21,891 nucleotides of DNA from an uncultured Bacteroidales bacterium (lineage in GTDB: Bacteria > Bacteroidota > Bacteroidia > Bacteroidales > F082), in contig CALBNV010000085.1 of assembly GCA_937896895.1 (NCBI GenBank), forward strand, positions 1 through 21,891. Direction: 5' to 3'. Under the pieces are notes generated by a model. That model had not been told where the DNA came from. It saw only the letters and a list, made by a program, of their open reading frames with translations, and ran no database searches. The position numbers and the translations under genes are program-made. Below are positions 1-6,858 of the stretch, in pieces. Numbering within the stretch: position 1 is the first letter of the stretch; each line of letters begins with the position of its first letter.

Positions 1-54
1 AAAAAATATTCTTAAAATTTTCTAAATAAGAGGTTACAACGGTTACAAGGTTAC
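1..54 (+). repeat. Terminal direct repeat, left copy (54 bp)
   Basis: Identical to 21838-21891. It suggests either a circular molecule with overlapping contig ends or assembly that stopped in a repeat. The overlap lies inside the duplicated iteron module, so it does not by itself prove circularity. Confidence 0.9.
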
Positions 55-145
55 ATTTTGTCTAATCAATTGATTTTGTTAAACAAATAAGAAATCCAAA
101 AAAGTTACAAAAAAGTTACAGCAGGTTACAGCCGCCGTAGGCGGC
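1..145 (+). repeat. Left copy of duplicated iteron module (origin-like)
   Basis: Intergenic module beyond the end of the gpW-like gene. Seen directly: an AT-rich block (1-31); GGTTACA at 32-38, 41-47 and 49-55; a 48-bp spacer (56-103) holding a dyad TTTGTTAAACAAA at 75-87; GTTACA at 104-109, 115-120 and 125-130; and a perfect GCCGCC/GGCGGC stem-loop at 131-145. Positions 2-55 match 11216-11269 exactly in reverse complement, and the whole layout recurs there with the same spacings. If the window ends are joined, similarity extends back to about 21825. Clustered iterons, an AT-rich stretch and a hairpin are the usual parts of a replication origin; a packaging, recombination or regulatory site is equally possible. 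The binding protein is not identifiable here. Confidence 0.75.
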
Positions 146-157
146 ATAACCGTACAT

Positions 158-457
158 TTAGCGTCTTGGAATAACTGTACTAGGGCAAATAAAGCAATTT
201 GTACTTACATTCCGTGGGGCTCTATGCGATAGCCATGCCTCGAGTTCTTCGATTCGGTTTTCGGCATCCTGTTTAAGTTGCTTAAGCTGATCGAGATTCT
301 GATATGAAATTGAACGATTGCCCAATGAATAACTAGCGACGTTGCCCGAAGCTAATGCCATGATCCCGTCGTCAATTTTCCAAAGTAGTGCATAAAGCTC
401 AGCACGTTCTTGAAGATATTTTTCGCTTAATGAATTGGGAATTTCACGATCACTCAT
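158..457 (-). CDS. gpW-like head-tail connector protein
   Basis: Ninety-nine residues from the ATG at 457, chosen because GGAGG lies five bases upstream; an earlier in-frame ATG at 469 overlaps the previous stop codon as TAATG. The central part (ALASGNVASYSLGNRSISYQ followed by a leucine-rich helix, LKQLKQDAENRIEELEAWL) has the pattern of the lambda gpW family: a helix, a short glycine-containing beta hairpin and a second helix ending in ELE. gpW joins the filled head to the tail by binding the portal ring. In lambda the gene sits between the large terminase and the portal gene; here it is the last gene before the iteron module, with no portal following. The last 25 or so residues are an extension that I cannot assign. 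Confidence 0.6.
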   Translation of the reverse strand: MSDREIPNSLSEKYLQERAELYALLWKIDDGIMALASGNVASYSLGNRSISYQNLDQLKQLKQDAENRIEELEAWLSHRAPRNVSTNCFICPSTVIPRR

Positions 458-468
458 AATGACCTCCA

Positions 469-627
469 TTAGAGCTTACGCAAGGGTCGTAGAGACTTCT
501 GTGCAGCTGGTTGAGTATTTACATTTGATTCTGACGAAGGTGCTTTAGATGCTTCTTTAGCTACTTCTGGGAGGGACATTTCAGCAGGTTGCTCAACAAC
601 TTCGACTTTGCACTTTCTTTTTGCCAT
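469..627 (-). CDS. Small lysine-rich hypothetical protein (52 aa)
   Basis: Begins MAKRKCKVEVVEQ and ends AAQKSLRPLRKL. The N-terminus is basic; the middle is rich in Ala, Glu, Ser and Pro, and probably disordered. AAGGAG lies eight bases before the start. The start codon overlaps the stop of the homing endonuclease gene (TAATG), and its own stop overlaps the alternative start of the gpW-like gene in the same way, so the three are probably translationally coupled. Its place before a gpW-like gene suggests a minor head or packaging accessory, but no family is recognised. Confidence 0.6.
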   Translation of the reverse strand: MAKRKCKVEVVEQPAEMSLPEVAKEASKAPSSESNVNTQPAAQKSLRPLRKL

Positions 628-1472
628 TACTTGCTCTCCTTATGTGTATCATTCATAACTGTAATTTTATAATCACTGAAGGTGATATCTCCAGTTTTCA
701 AAGCCCTTTTGAAATCGTTCCACTTTTTACTGCCTCCATTGTTTTTATATGTACAGTATAAAAATTTAAGGCTTGCTAAATACGTTTTCAGTGAAACACT
801 TAATTTTTCTTTGGTTTCTGTAGAAAGTGGTTTGCCATACATAGGGTTATTTGCACCTACTTTGCATTCACTCATTTTTTCTCTGGTTTCTGCAGAACGC
901 TTTTTACCGTACATAGGATGATTTTCGCCTTTATTTATTGCACTTAAATGCTCTTTAGCCTCTGTAGAAAGCTTTCTACCTTTATTTGCAACACTTATTT
1001 TCTCTTTAGCTTCTGTCGAAAGCTTCCTGCCTTTGCTTAGGACCCTAAGTTTCTCTTTAGTTTCTGCAGAATGGTTTTTGCCTTTATTTAGGTTGCTTAA
1101 TTTTTCTTTAGTTTCTGCAGAATGATTTCTGCCATACATAGGATTGTTTTTACCTTTATTTGCAGCACTTATCTTCTCTTTAGTTTCTGCGGGAAGATCT
1201 TTACCTTTATGATGGTGTGCGACATGATCAGTATTTAGCATAAAAACTATATATTTTCCATACTCAAATGATCCGTCTTCATTAAATCCCCACAACTCAT
1301 AATGTGATTCATTGTACATGCGAACTTCATCATTATCATCGCGATGGTGAGCAACGCATGTCTTCTCAGTTGGAATATTGTTTTTGATCTTCCAATCTTT
1401 TAGCAGTTTATGCACGTACTTATAATATTCATTACGGCGATTTGTGCTACTATAATATTCTTGGCTATTCAT
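627..1472 (-). CDS. HNH-type homing endonuclease with NUMOD3 repeats
   Basis: Probably 281 residues from the ATG at 1472, which has AGGA six bases upstream; the open frame extends to 1559, but that part lies in a structured, terminator-like region. The N-terminal third has a His-rich HNH-like core: CVAHHRDDNDEVRMYNESHY, then VFMLNTDHVAHHHKGK. It is followed by about seven copies of a NUMOD3-type DNA-binding repeat (pattern ETKEKLS..NKG, some with NPMYGK). The C-terminal part (SLKFLYCTYKNNGGSKKWNDFKR, in pieces) is basic. Free-standing homing endonucleases of this kind cut cognate alleles lacking the gene and so spread between phages. It lies between the holin candidate and the packaging-end genes, in the same direction as the late genes, and is probably a selfish insertion. 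Confidence 0.8.
   Translation of the reverse strand: MNSQEYYSSTNRRNEYYKYVHKLLKDWKIKNNIPTEKTCVAHHRDDNDEVRMYNESHYELWGFNEDGSFEYGKYIVFMLNTDHVAHHHKGKDLPAETKEKISAANKGKNNPMYGRNHSAETKEKLSNLNKGKNHSAETKEKLRVLSKGRKLSTEAKEKISVANKGRKLSTEAKEHLSAINKGENHPMYGKKRSAETREKMSECKVGANNPMYGKPLSTETKEKLSVSLKTYLASLKFLYCTYKNNGGSKKWNDFKRALKTGDITFSDYKITVMNDTHKESK
796..1197 (-). repeat. Tandem NUMOD3-coding repeats
   Basis: About seven imperfect copies of a roughly 30-base core (seen on the plus strand around ctctttagtttctgcagaa), spaced about 50 or 73 bases apart inside the homing endonuclease gene. The spacing follows the short and long forms of the protein repeat. It is coding repetition, not a CRISPR array. Confidence 0.8.
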
Positions 1473-1503
1473 TTTATGTCCTGTAATAAAATACCTGATA
1501 AAT

Positions 1504-1560
1504 AAAAATGTGGCAGGAGATTCAGGAATATCTCTTTTCGGATCGCGAGTCCTATCCACA
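1504..1560 (-). ncRNA. Structured RNA or terminator upstream of the homing endonuclease
   Basis: On the minus strand TGTGG (1560-1556) pairs with CCACA (1513-1509), enclosing two smaller hairpins: GGA/TCC (1552-1550 with 1542-1540) and GAGAT/ATCTC (1534-1530 with 1521-1517). The outer stem is followed immediately by TTTTTATTT. This resembles an intrinsic terminator after the holin candidate, but the three-stem fold is more elaborate than usual. An alternative pairing extends the outer stem with AGGA/TCCT. It could be a terminator, a small RNA or a remnant of an intron associated with the homing endonuclease. It does not form a proper tRNA. Confidence 0.4.
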
Positions 1561-1585
1561 TATAAAATAGATATATTATATACAA

Positions 1586-1984
1586 CTATGTTTTGTTATT
1601 TTCATCTTGCTTATGTAATTTATTCGATGAATCAATATCGTTTTTAACGGCAGCCTTAAGCTCAACATCTCCTTTGTGGACTTCAAGCTCGATCTTTTTG
1701 CTGCCTAATTTGACCTTCTCGAGTGAGCGAACACCGACAAAAATTCCGACCAAAATAAAGGCACCCATTAGAACAATATTGCGAGAACTTTCCATAAGGT
1801 GACTGAAGTCTAATACGCAGCCTAAAGCCATTAAAGTGCAAATAGTGACCAAAGTATATCGTAATGAAATATATTTTCCGAATCGTTTTGATCCATCCAA
1901 TACTGGAATTACAGCGATAAGAAATACAGCCATACAGATTAAAATTATACTAGCAATTTCTGGAGTTATCATAAAGTATTTCAT
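1586..1984 (-). CDS. Three-helix membrane protein, holin candidate
   Basis: Up to 132 residues. Three hydrophobic segments are visible at about residues 8-28, 42-58 and 68-86, followed by a charged C-terminal tail of some 45 residues rich in Lys, Glu, Asp and Asn. Three transmembrane helices with a charged cytoplasmic tail fit a class I holin, which makes the membrane lesion that frees the endolysin. The location after the tail fibre gene is common for lysis genes, but the amidase here is 9 kb away across the iteron module. The start is uncertain: GAAGG abuts the first ATG (1984), while the ATG at 1972 has it about 12 bases upstream. Another small membrane protein function cannot be excluded. 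Confidence 0.5.
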   Translation of the reverse strand: MKYFMITPEIASIILICMAVFLIAVIPVLDGSKRFGKYISLRYTLVTICTLMALGCVLDFSHLMESSRNIVLMGAFILVGIFVGVRSLEKVKLGSKKIELEVHKGDVELKAAVKNDIDSSNKLHKQDENNKT

Positions 1985-2007
1985 CCTTCATTATGTGGTA
2001 AACTTGA

Positions 2008-2030
2008 ATGAGGCTCGGTATGAGCCTCAT
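2008..2030 (-). terminator. Hairpin after the tail fibre gene
   Basis: Perfect 9-bp stem (ATGAGGCTC/GAGCCTCAT) with a 5-base loop between the fibre stop and the holin candidate. The following run on the minus strand (TCAAGTTT) is poor in T, so it is either a weak terminator or a 3' end stabiliser. Confidence 0.4.
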
Positions 2031-2081
2031 AGTAATTGATATAATACAGTCGGTTGTCAGCAGCCAACTTGCGTTGCTGGA

Positions 2082-3563
2082 TTATCCGACACGTTGGATT
2101 ATGAATAGATTATTATTATTTAAGCTGGTTTCAGTCCATGCGTTTAAAATGACATAACGTCCAGCAGGAATGGTATATTGTGATTTACTCCACTTAACAA
2201 CTTCAGTATCACTAACGAAGTTTGTAAGATTTACAGTATTATCTGTAACTGGAATCGCATTGTAAGGACTTTTAAGAGTGTGTAAGGTGACAACCTGACT
2301 AACTGCATAATGTACTGTGTTAGCAGCTACAGTGATTTCTTTACCGCAGGTACCTGATAGATTAAGTCCTAATGTAATAAGTTTGTCATATACGCACGTT
2401 ATTGAACCAATCTTTAAATCACCATTTGCACCTGGTGCCCGTAGCAACGAACCTGCGCCAGTAGCATCAATAATGTCATCACAGTTTATCGTTTGAGCAT
2501 AAACGTTTGCCCAACGAGATGTTGCAGCACCTAAGTTATATGCTTCTGAGACATTTGGTTTAATCGTGCTTAAGCAGGCAATAGTACCATCTGCAGAATC
2601 TGTGGACTGAATGCTATTTGCGAACAGTTTGTCAGTTCCAACCCGTTCCCATTTGCTATCAGTATCGCCACAGGACGCTCCAGAAATTGGTTTGATATGT
2701 GCTGTCACCTGTATTTCTTCTTCCTGCGAACGACCTTTAAGTACATCGAACTGCCCAGTAGTTGCAGTGACTTGATCTGTGATGACCACACCACCGTTTT
2801 CATTTTTACCGACAAGCATTAGGTCTTGATTCTCAACTTTGAACTCATAAATGCGGTCAGTATCAAAGACCTCTGCATCAGGCATTGTGTCGAAGATTAA
2901 ACCAAAGTCATTGCCTTGGTAGACGCGAATAAGTGGATCATCATAATAATAGAAATCAAGTTCACCACCAAGCGTGCCGTCGAGAATGACTTTGCTGTTA
3001 AAGGTTTTGATTCCGTAAATAGTCTGATTCTCACCAACCAAAGGACCGCTTGGTGAATGAGTAGAAACAAATCTTGCGGCTTCATCCTGTAGTAGGTAAT
3101 TAGGCTCTGAGCTGCTTAAGGTGATATTAGCCGTACGATTGAATGCGAAACTCACAGCCACGTTGATCTTAACTGGAATATTGGGATTGTATGTGACGGT
3201 TAAACCAGTCTCGTCTAGACACGCGAGAAATGTTGCTGCGGATGTTGGGACACCACCTTCAGTGCTATGTGCAACGATTATCAGCATCTTGATGACTTCT
3301 GACTGCGTGCTGGTTGACTGCAATGAAACAACGATGCGTGCATTAGTATCACTTTCGGGATCACTGCCGGCTGAAATAACTTTTGCTGTCACTGAGCGAT
3401 TTCTGTATGCCTCAAAGAATGATGCAGGTTGCGTAAATGCATCATTCTCGGAAACTGCAGTGCTACAAGGAATAACTTCATCAATCACTAAAGACTTTGA
3501 GGAGGCTACCCGCTGTAATGTGGTTAAACCTGTATTCGTGAAACCAACTATTTGGAATGACAT
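2082..3563 (-). CDS. Tail fibre / receptor-binding protein
   Basis: A 493-residue protein rich in Thr, Ser, Asn and Val with few charged clusters, as in beta-rich trimeric fibres. Residues around 170-190 contain SPSGPLVGENQTIYGIKTF, a pattern (GxQTIxGxKTF) typical of trimeric tail fibre shafts. NLGAATSRWANVYA, about two thirds along, is another common fibre-repeat motif. The N-terminal 150 residues probably attach to the baseplate, and the C-terminal end (YTIPAGRYVILNAW) would be the tip. It follows the gpI-like gene directly, the normal place for P2-type gpH fibres. No chaperone gene follows. AGGAG lies ten bases before the start. Confidence 0.75.
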   Translation of the reverse strand: MSFQIVGFTNTGLTTLQRVASSKSLVIDEVIPCSTAVSENDAFTQPASFFEAYRNRSVTAKVISAGSDPESDTNARIVVSLQSTSTQSEVIKMLIIVAHSTEGGVPTSAATFLACLDETGLTVTYNPNIPVKINVAVSFAFNRTANITLSSSEPNYLLQDEAARFVSTHSPSGPLVGENQTIYGIKTFNSKVILDGTLGGELDFYYYDDPLIRVYQGNDFGLIFDTMPDAEVFDTDRIYEFKVENQDLMLVGKNENGGVVITDQVTATTGQFDVLKGRSQEEEIQVTAHIKPISGASCGDTDSKWERVGTDKLFANSIQSTDSADGTIACLSTIKPNVSEAYNLGAATSRWANVYAQTINCDDIIDATGAGSLLRAPGANGDLKIGSITCVYDKLITLGLNLSGTCGKEITVAANTVHYAVSQVVTLHTLKSPYNAIPVTDNTVNLTNFVSDTEVVKWSKSQYTIPAGRYVILNAWTETSLNNNNLFIIQRVG

Positions 3564-3576
3564 AAAATCTTATCTC

Positions 3577-4488
3577 CTATACATTTGCATTATATTTAAG
3601 GGTCACATAGAGGACATTTGATAATGTGCGTGAACTGTTATTCTGTAATCTGATGTATACTGAAGCTGCAATGGCTAACGATAATCCATCATCTGCAGTA
3701 TGCTTTTGGGTTGTGCCATTCGCAAATGTGATCGAAACGATCTCATAATTGTCAAGATCACCGTCTAATTTTTTCACCAGATTTTGCGAAAGACCTCCTG
3801 TACCTGTAAAGGTGTTGTATAGATTATGTGTAGTTCCAGAAGCAATCATTTCGGACGTCTTCTGAGTATTCATCCAGCCTAATCGAGTACCATCTGCATA
3901 ATTGATATAATTCAGAGCACTTACATCGGGCACAGAAGCTCCTGCATAGGAGGATGCTTGATCCTCTTCAGTGAAGTTGAACCCGTGCCACTGCTCAGAT
4001 ACAGGCAGTAGGTTATCGAGGTTACCCTCAAGGCGACTGACAACGTCAGCTGTAAGGGATGACCCTACAATATCCCCGCTAACTGCAATGTCATAAACAT
4101 GTGGGACTGTCGTGGCCTCAATCTTGCCAGTAACATCATCGTTGTCACAAGCGTATTTGACTAAGGCATCCACAATAGCGGGTGTGCCTAAAGGAATCGT
4201 GTATAGCTTCTGAGTGAACTGTGCGAGTATCTCATGATCCACAGGATAATATTCAGCCCCAGCCTCTTCGATGAATCTCTGTAAAACAGAATCATCACAA
4301 ATGCGGTTTGCTTCTAATGAGTAAGGTGCTGAACATCCCGGGGCAAAGTACTGTATGACCTCATATTGGGTTGTGAATCCGATTAAGAAAAAATCATTGA
4401 TGTAGCCCGTCGGCTCTACATGATCTGCAGTGTTTAACGGAATGCCATAAGGTAGCAGATTATGAAGGTCTAATTCATCATATTTCAT
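3577..4488 (-). CDS. Baseplate gpI-like protein
   Basis: About 303 residues from the ATG at 4488 (GAGG lies five bases upstream); a GTG start at 4500 is possible and would touch the stop codon of the J-like gene. Position after J and before the fibre gene matches P2 gpI, which connects baseplate and fibres. Residues about 95-110 (LYTIPLGTPAIVDALVKYA) fit the helical core of that family. The second half, from about residue 160, is a beta-rich region with Gly, Asn and Thr (ending RTLSNVLYVTLKYNANV) not expected in the shorter P2 protein. It may be a fused fibre-attachment domain. Assignment rests mainly on gene order. Confidence 0.55.
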   Translation of the reverse strand: MKYDELDLHNLLPYGIPLNTADHVEPTGYINDFFLIGFTTQYEVIQYFAPGCSAPYSLEANRICDDSVLQRFIEEAGAEYYPVDHEILAQFTQKLYTIPLGTPAIVDALVKYACDNDDVTGKIEATTVPHVYDIAVSGDIVGSSLTADVVSRLEGNLDNLLPVSEQWHGFNFTEEDQASSYAGASVPDVSALNYINYADGTRLGWMNTQKTSEMIASGTTHNLYNTFTGTGGLSQNLVKKLDGDLDNYEIVSITFANGTTQKHTADDGLSLAIAASVYIRLQNNSSRTLSNVLYVTLKYNANV

Positions 4489-4499
4489 AAATGACCTCA

Positions 4500-5687
4500 C
4501 TATACAAAGGTAACTGCATAATTGAACCCAGACGTATATAATTCAAGATACCCAAGACTATTCGTAGGATCCACTTTATCTGGGGATGAGAGATTATAGC
4601 CTCTGATACAGAATGAGCCGATTGCGTCAAATTCATCCTGTGATATGCCGAAGTCAGCGGGATTTGTGCTGATGTCTGATAAAGGTCGAGCCATGTCAGA
4701 TAGAAATTCTGTCATGTACAATGATTGACCGATCTTAAGCTTTCTCTCGTTGTAGTAATAAGCTAAGGCCGCATGCTTAGGATAGATGTAACGGTCGTAA
4801 ACATGACTAGAATAGGCTTTTGGAACATAAACTGCAACACGATAAACGGGAACAGCTTTGCTTGAAGCAAGTCTGATTCGAAGTTCTTGACCGACGACCA
4901 GAATATTGAGATCGTTAATGACTTTCGCTAAATCTCTGCAGTCAAGGCCATTGGCTGCGAAACTGTCCCGCACTGCGTTATCATTGACTTTGATCATCAA
5001 ATCTACTTTGCCCGGTTCGAAGTAGGTTGAGTCGCTTTGCCTAATGACTTTTGCATCGATGATGTAGTCCGCATAAGCTCTAGCGGCTGCCTCGAAAGAT
5101 TCTGCAATGCCGGGATTGTAAAGGCGTTTGTTCTGCCGGATGTACTCTCGGAATTCCTCATCATCAATCATTTCGGTCGGACAATTTTGGAGCCCATTAC
5201 CGATGATATGACTGTACTGAATACCGATGTTTTCGAGAGCCTCAATGATTGTTTTTGCGTCTAAGTATTCTGAGTGATCCTCTAAGCATGTGAAGCGATT
5301 GAACTCATTTACGGCATGAATGTTAATCGGTACTGAGTTTGAGTAATCATGTCCTGCTAGGGAGATTATATATTCGCCTGCCGCATAATATCTTTCAGCG
5401 TCAAGATTAAATGTGCCTTCAAAAAAGGGATTCCCAAATGAGACTGGTTTTCTATCAAGATTATACTGTTTAGCAATATTGTCGAGATATTGCCCAGAAG
5501 CAGTATCGAGGAATCTATTGTCGTATGCTTTATTTATTAAAGCGATGTAGGCAGCGAGTACGTACGAGAACACGGACGTCAATGTGTACTCTTCAGAGCC
5601 TATAGTCATTCGCTTACCGATCTGATTCAAATAAGCTTTTTGGAAATTTTCCAGAACACCCATTGTTGTATCTTCAAATAATTTCAT
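4500..5687 (-). CDS. Baseplate wedge protein, gpJ-like
   Basis: A protein of 395 residues. The N-terminal region (LDTASGQYLDNIAKQYNLDR near residues 60-80) is the signature of P2 gpJ / T4 gp6-like wedge proteins, in which a helix-rich start is followed by GxxLDxxAxxxGxxR. The rest has the expected mix of beta segments and acidic loops and ends in a C-terminal domain containing PLSDISTNPADFGISQDEFD. The protein forms the periphery of the baseplate ring with gp25/W. The start has AAAGGA upstream, and the gene sits between W and I as in P2. Confidence 0.8.
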   Translation of the reverse strand: MKLFEDTTMGVLENFQKAYLNQIGKRMTIGSEEYTLTSVFSYVLAAYIALINKAYDNRFLDTASGQYLDNIAKQYNLDRKPVSFGNPFFEGTFNLDAERYYAAGEYIISLAGHDYSNSVPINIHAVNEFNRFTCLEDHSEYLDAKTIIEALENIGIQYSHIIGNGLQNCPTEMIDDEEFREYIRQNKRLYNPGIAESFEAAARAYADYIIDAKVIRQSDSTYFEPGKVDLMIKVNDNAVRDSFAANGLDCRDLAKVINDLNILVVGQELRIRLASSKAVPVYRVAVYVPKAYSSHVYDRYIYPKHAALAYYYNERKLKIGQSLYMTEFLSDMARPLSDISTNPADFGISQDEFDAIGSFCIRGYNLSSPDKVDPTNSLGYLELYTSGFNYAVTFV

Positions 5688-5699
5688 AGTTTAAATCCT

Positions 5700-5945
5700 T
5701 TACAGTCCTGTAAGAGTTACATTGTATTTGAACTGACCTTTTTGTATCTCATCAGTGATAGATATACTAGTCATCACTGATAACGACACAGTTGGATAAT
5801 AAGTTGCGAGCTGTAGCTGGCAATCACGTCTTAGTGGTGGATTGGCCGCATCAACGGCATTTAGACCAAAATCACGGTACAGCACATGGGTTCCTAATTG
5901 CGTATTGAAGCAATTTGAAATTGCTTGAACATTATTCTCAAACAT
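5700..5945 (-). CDS. Baseplate wedge protein gpW / gp25-like
   Basis: A short (81-residue) protein of the T4 gp25 / P2 gpW family. Seen: the family core LGTHVLYRDFGLNAVD (pattern GTxxxxRxFG) followed by a helix and a closing beta segment. gp25-like proteins initiate sheath polymerisation at the baseplate. The family is normally 90-130 residues, so this is a compact version starting right at the core. It precedes the J-like gene by 12 bases. AGGAG lies about eleven bases before the start. Confidence 0.75.
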   Translation of the reverse strand: MFENNVQAISNCFNTQLGTHVLYRDFGLNAVDAANPPLRRDCQLQLATYYPTVSLSVMTSISITDEIQKGQFKYNVTLTGL

Positions 5946-5962
5946 AATTAGACAATCTCCTA

Positions 5963-6409
5963 TTAGATTAAGCGAACCTCTCTAACTCTTGAAGGCGTTA
6001 TAACTACTGATTCCTTTAAATTATAGGATACCGAGAGTCTGCTGGCACCTGTTATTAAATCGTTCTCGATAGTAAAATTACCGTCTGTAATTATTAATCC
6101 TCTGAACGGATACCCGGAGTAAAACAGTGTAACCTCTTTGCCTACGAGTTCTTCATAATCAGCAATTAGTGTCCAAATATCATCACCTTCAATCATCGGT
6201 ATTCGATTGAATGACAAACTGTATGTATTTGGTTGGCGACCTCTTTTTTGTAAAATTGATATATTCTGAACGCTGTCTGTGCTGTCTGTAGATTTTTTCT
6301 CTATTGTGTTCCACGAATTCGTTTGTGAGAAACCGCACGAGGCTGGTACATAATATTGCTTTGACTGATACTGGATAAATGTTGTGATTTTATTTGGTTT
6401 TAACACCAT
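5963..6409 (-). CDS. Baseplate-region protein of unknown family (148 aa)
   Basis: Located between the spike gene and the gp25-like gene. The second half (YSLSFNRIPMIEGDDIWTLI, then GKEVTLFYSGYPFRGLIITD, ending in an alternating beta segment RLSVSYNLKE) resembles the beta-barrel of P2 gpU / XkdP-type tail assembly proteins, where a ligand-free barrel sits at the tube-to-hub junction. That is a pattern match by eye. AAGGAGG lies nine bases before the start. It could be a hub adaptor or tube initiator. No catalytic motif or signal peptide is seen. Confidence 0.4.
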   Translation of the reverse strand: MVLKPNKITTFIQYQSKQYYVPASCGFSQTNSWNTIEKKSTDSTDSVQNISILQKRGRQPNTYSLSFNRIPMIEGDDIWTLIADYEELVGKEVTLFYSGYPFRGLIITDGNFTIENDLITGASRLSVSYNLKESVVITPSRVREVRLI

Positions 6410-6422
6410 GTGTAAGCCCTCC

Positions 6423-6857
6423 TTATACTTCTATGTCAATAGGTGCTACTGGAGCTGATTCCACAGGACCACCTGCACCTCCGGGAGGAGCTGTTAAAAC
6501 CATTGCTGCGGCAATTTGAGATAATACAGTAGTGCTGAGGGTTATAGTGCCTTTAAAATGATCCTGTGTAGTAATATTTCCTTTGCTGTTAATCTCGCGT
6601 TTTACGGCAAGATCTTTTGACAAATTCAAAGCACTATCATTTGTAATGCCATCATCGATTTTATACAATATCGCACCAAATCCAGATTGATCATCAAGAA
6701 CACCGAAAATAATATCTCCGTTAGCTAAATCAGAGCAACTGCCGCGATAAATTGGAGGAATATAAAATTTGCCTTTAAATGCATTTTCCATTTGTGATTC
6801 AGCGAGTACATAGGATTCGCTGTCTCTTTTATCCGTAATTTTGAACAATCCTATCAT
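6423..6857 (-). CDS. Baseplate spike protein gpV-like
   Basis: A 144-residue protein lying between the hub and wedge genes, as P2 V does. Residues about 35-70 (YRGSCSDLANGDIIFGVLDD and GFGAILYKIDDG) fit the OB-fold of spike/assembly protein V. A short beta segment with ITTQDHFKGTITLS follows, then a Pro/Gly/Ala-rich tail (TAPPGGAGGPVESAPVAP). P2 gpV has a longer beta-helix and a metal-binding tip; no HxH tip motif is seen here, so the tip may be reduced or supplied by another protein. GAGG lies five bases before the start, and the start is one base from the hub stop codon. Confidence 0.6.
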   Translation of the reverse strand: MIGLFKITDKRDSESYVLAESQMENAFKGKFYIPPIYRGSCSDLANGDIIFGVLDDQSGFGAILYKIDDGITNDSALNLSKDLAVKREINSKGNITTQDHFKGTITLSTTVLSQIAAAMVLTAPPGGAGGPVESAPVAPIDIEV

Positions 6858-6858
6858 A

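Noticed and set aside
1..54. True direct terminal repeats of a linear phage genome
   Set aside because: At 54 bp they are short for packaged terminal repeats, and the same sequence recurs inverted inside the window; an assembly overlap or shared module is likelier.
796..1197. Regular repeats suggestive of a CRISPR array
   Set aside because: Copies are imperfect, spacing varies (about 50 or 73 bases) and all lie in frame in the NUMOD3 repeats of an endonuclease.
1473..1559. Longer N-terminus for the homing endonuclease (29 extra residues)
   Set aside because: The stretch forms the terminator-like structure, and the ATG at 1472 has a good ribosome site.
1509..1560. tRNA-like arms (5-bp acceptor-like stem and a 5-bp arm with an 8-base loop)
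   Set aside because: There is no anticodon arm, no TTCRA loop and no 7-bp acceptor stem, so it is not a tRNA.
3121..3621. 166-codon plus-strand frame in the fibre gene
   Set aside because: It is antisense to a clear fibre protein, with no ribosome site or family pattern.
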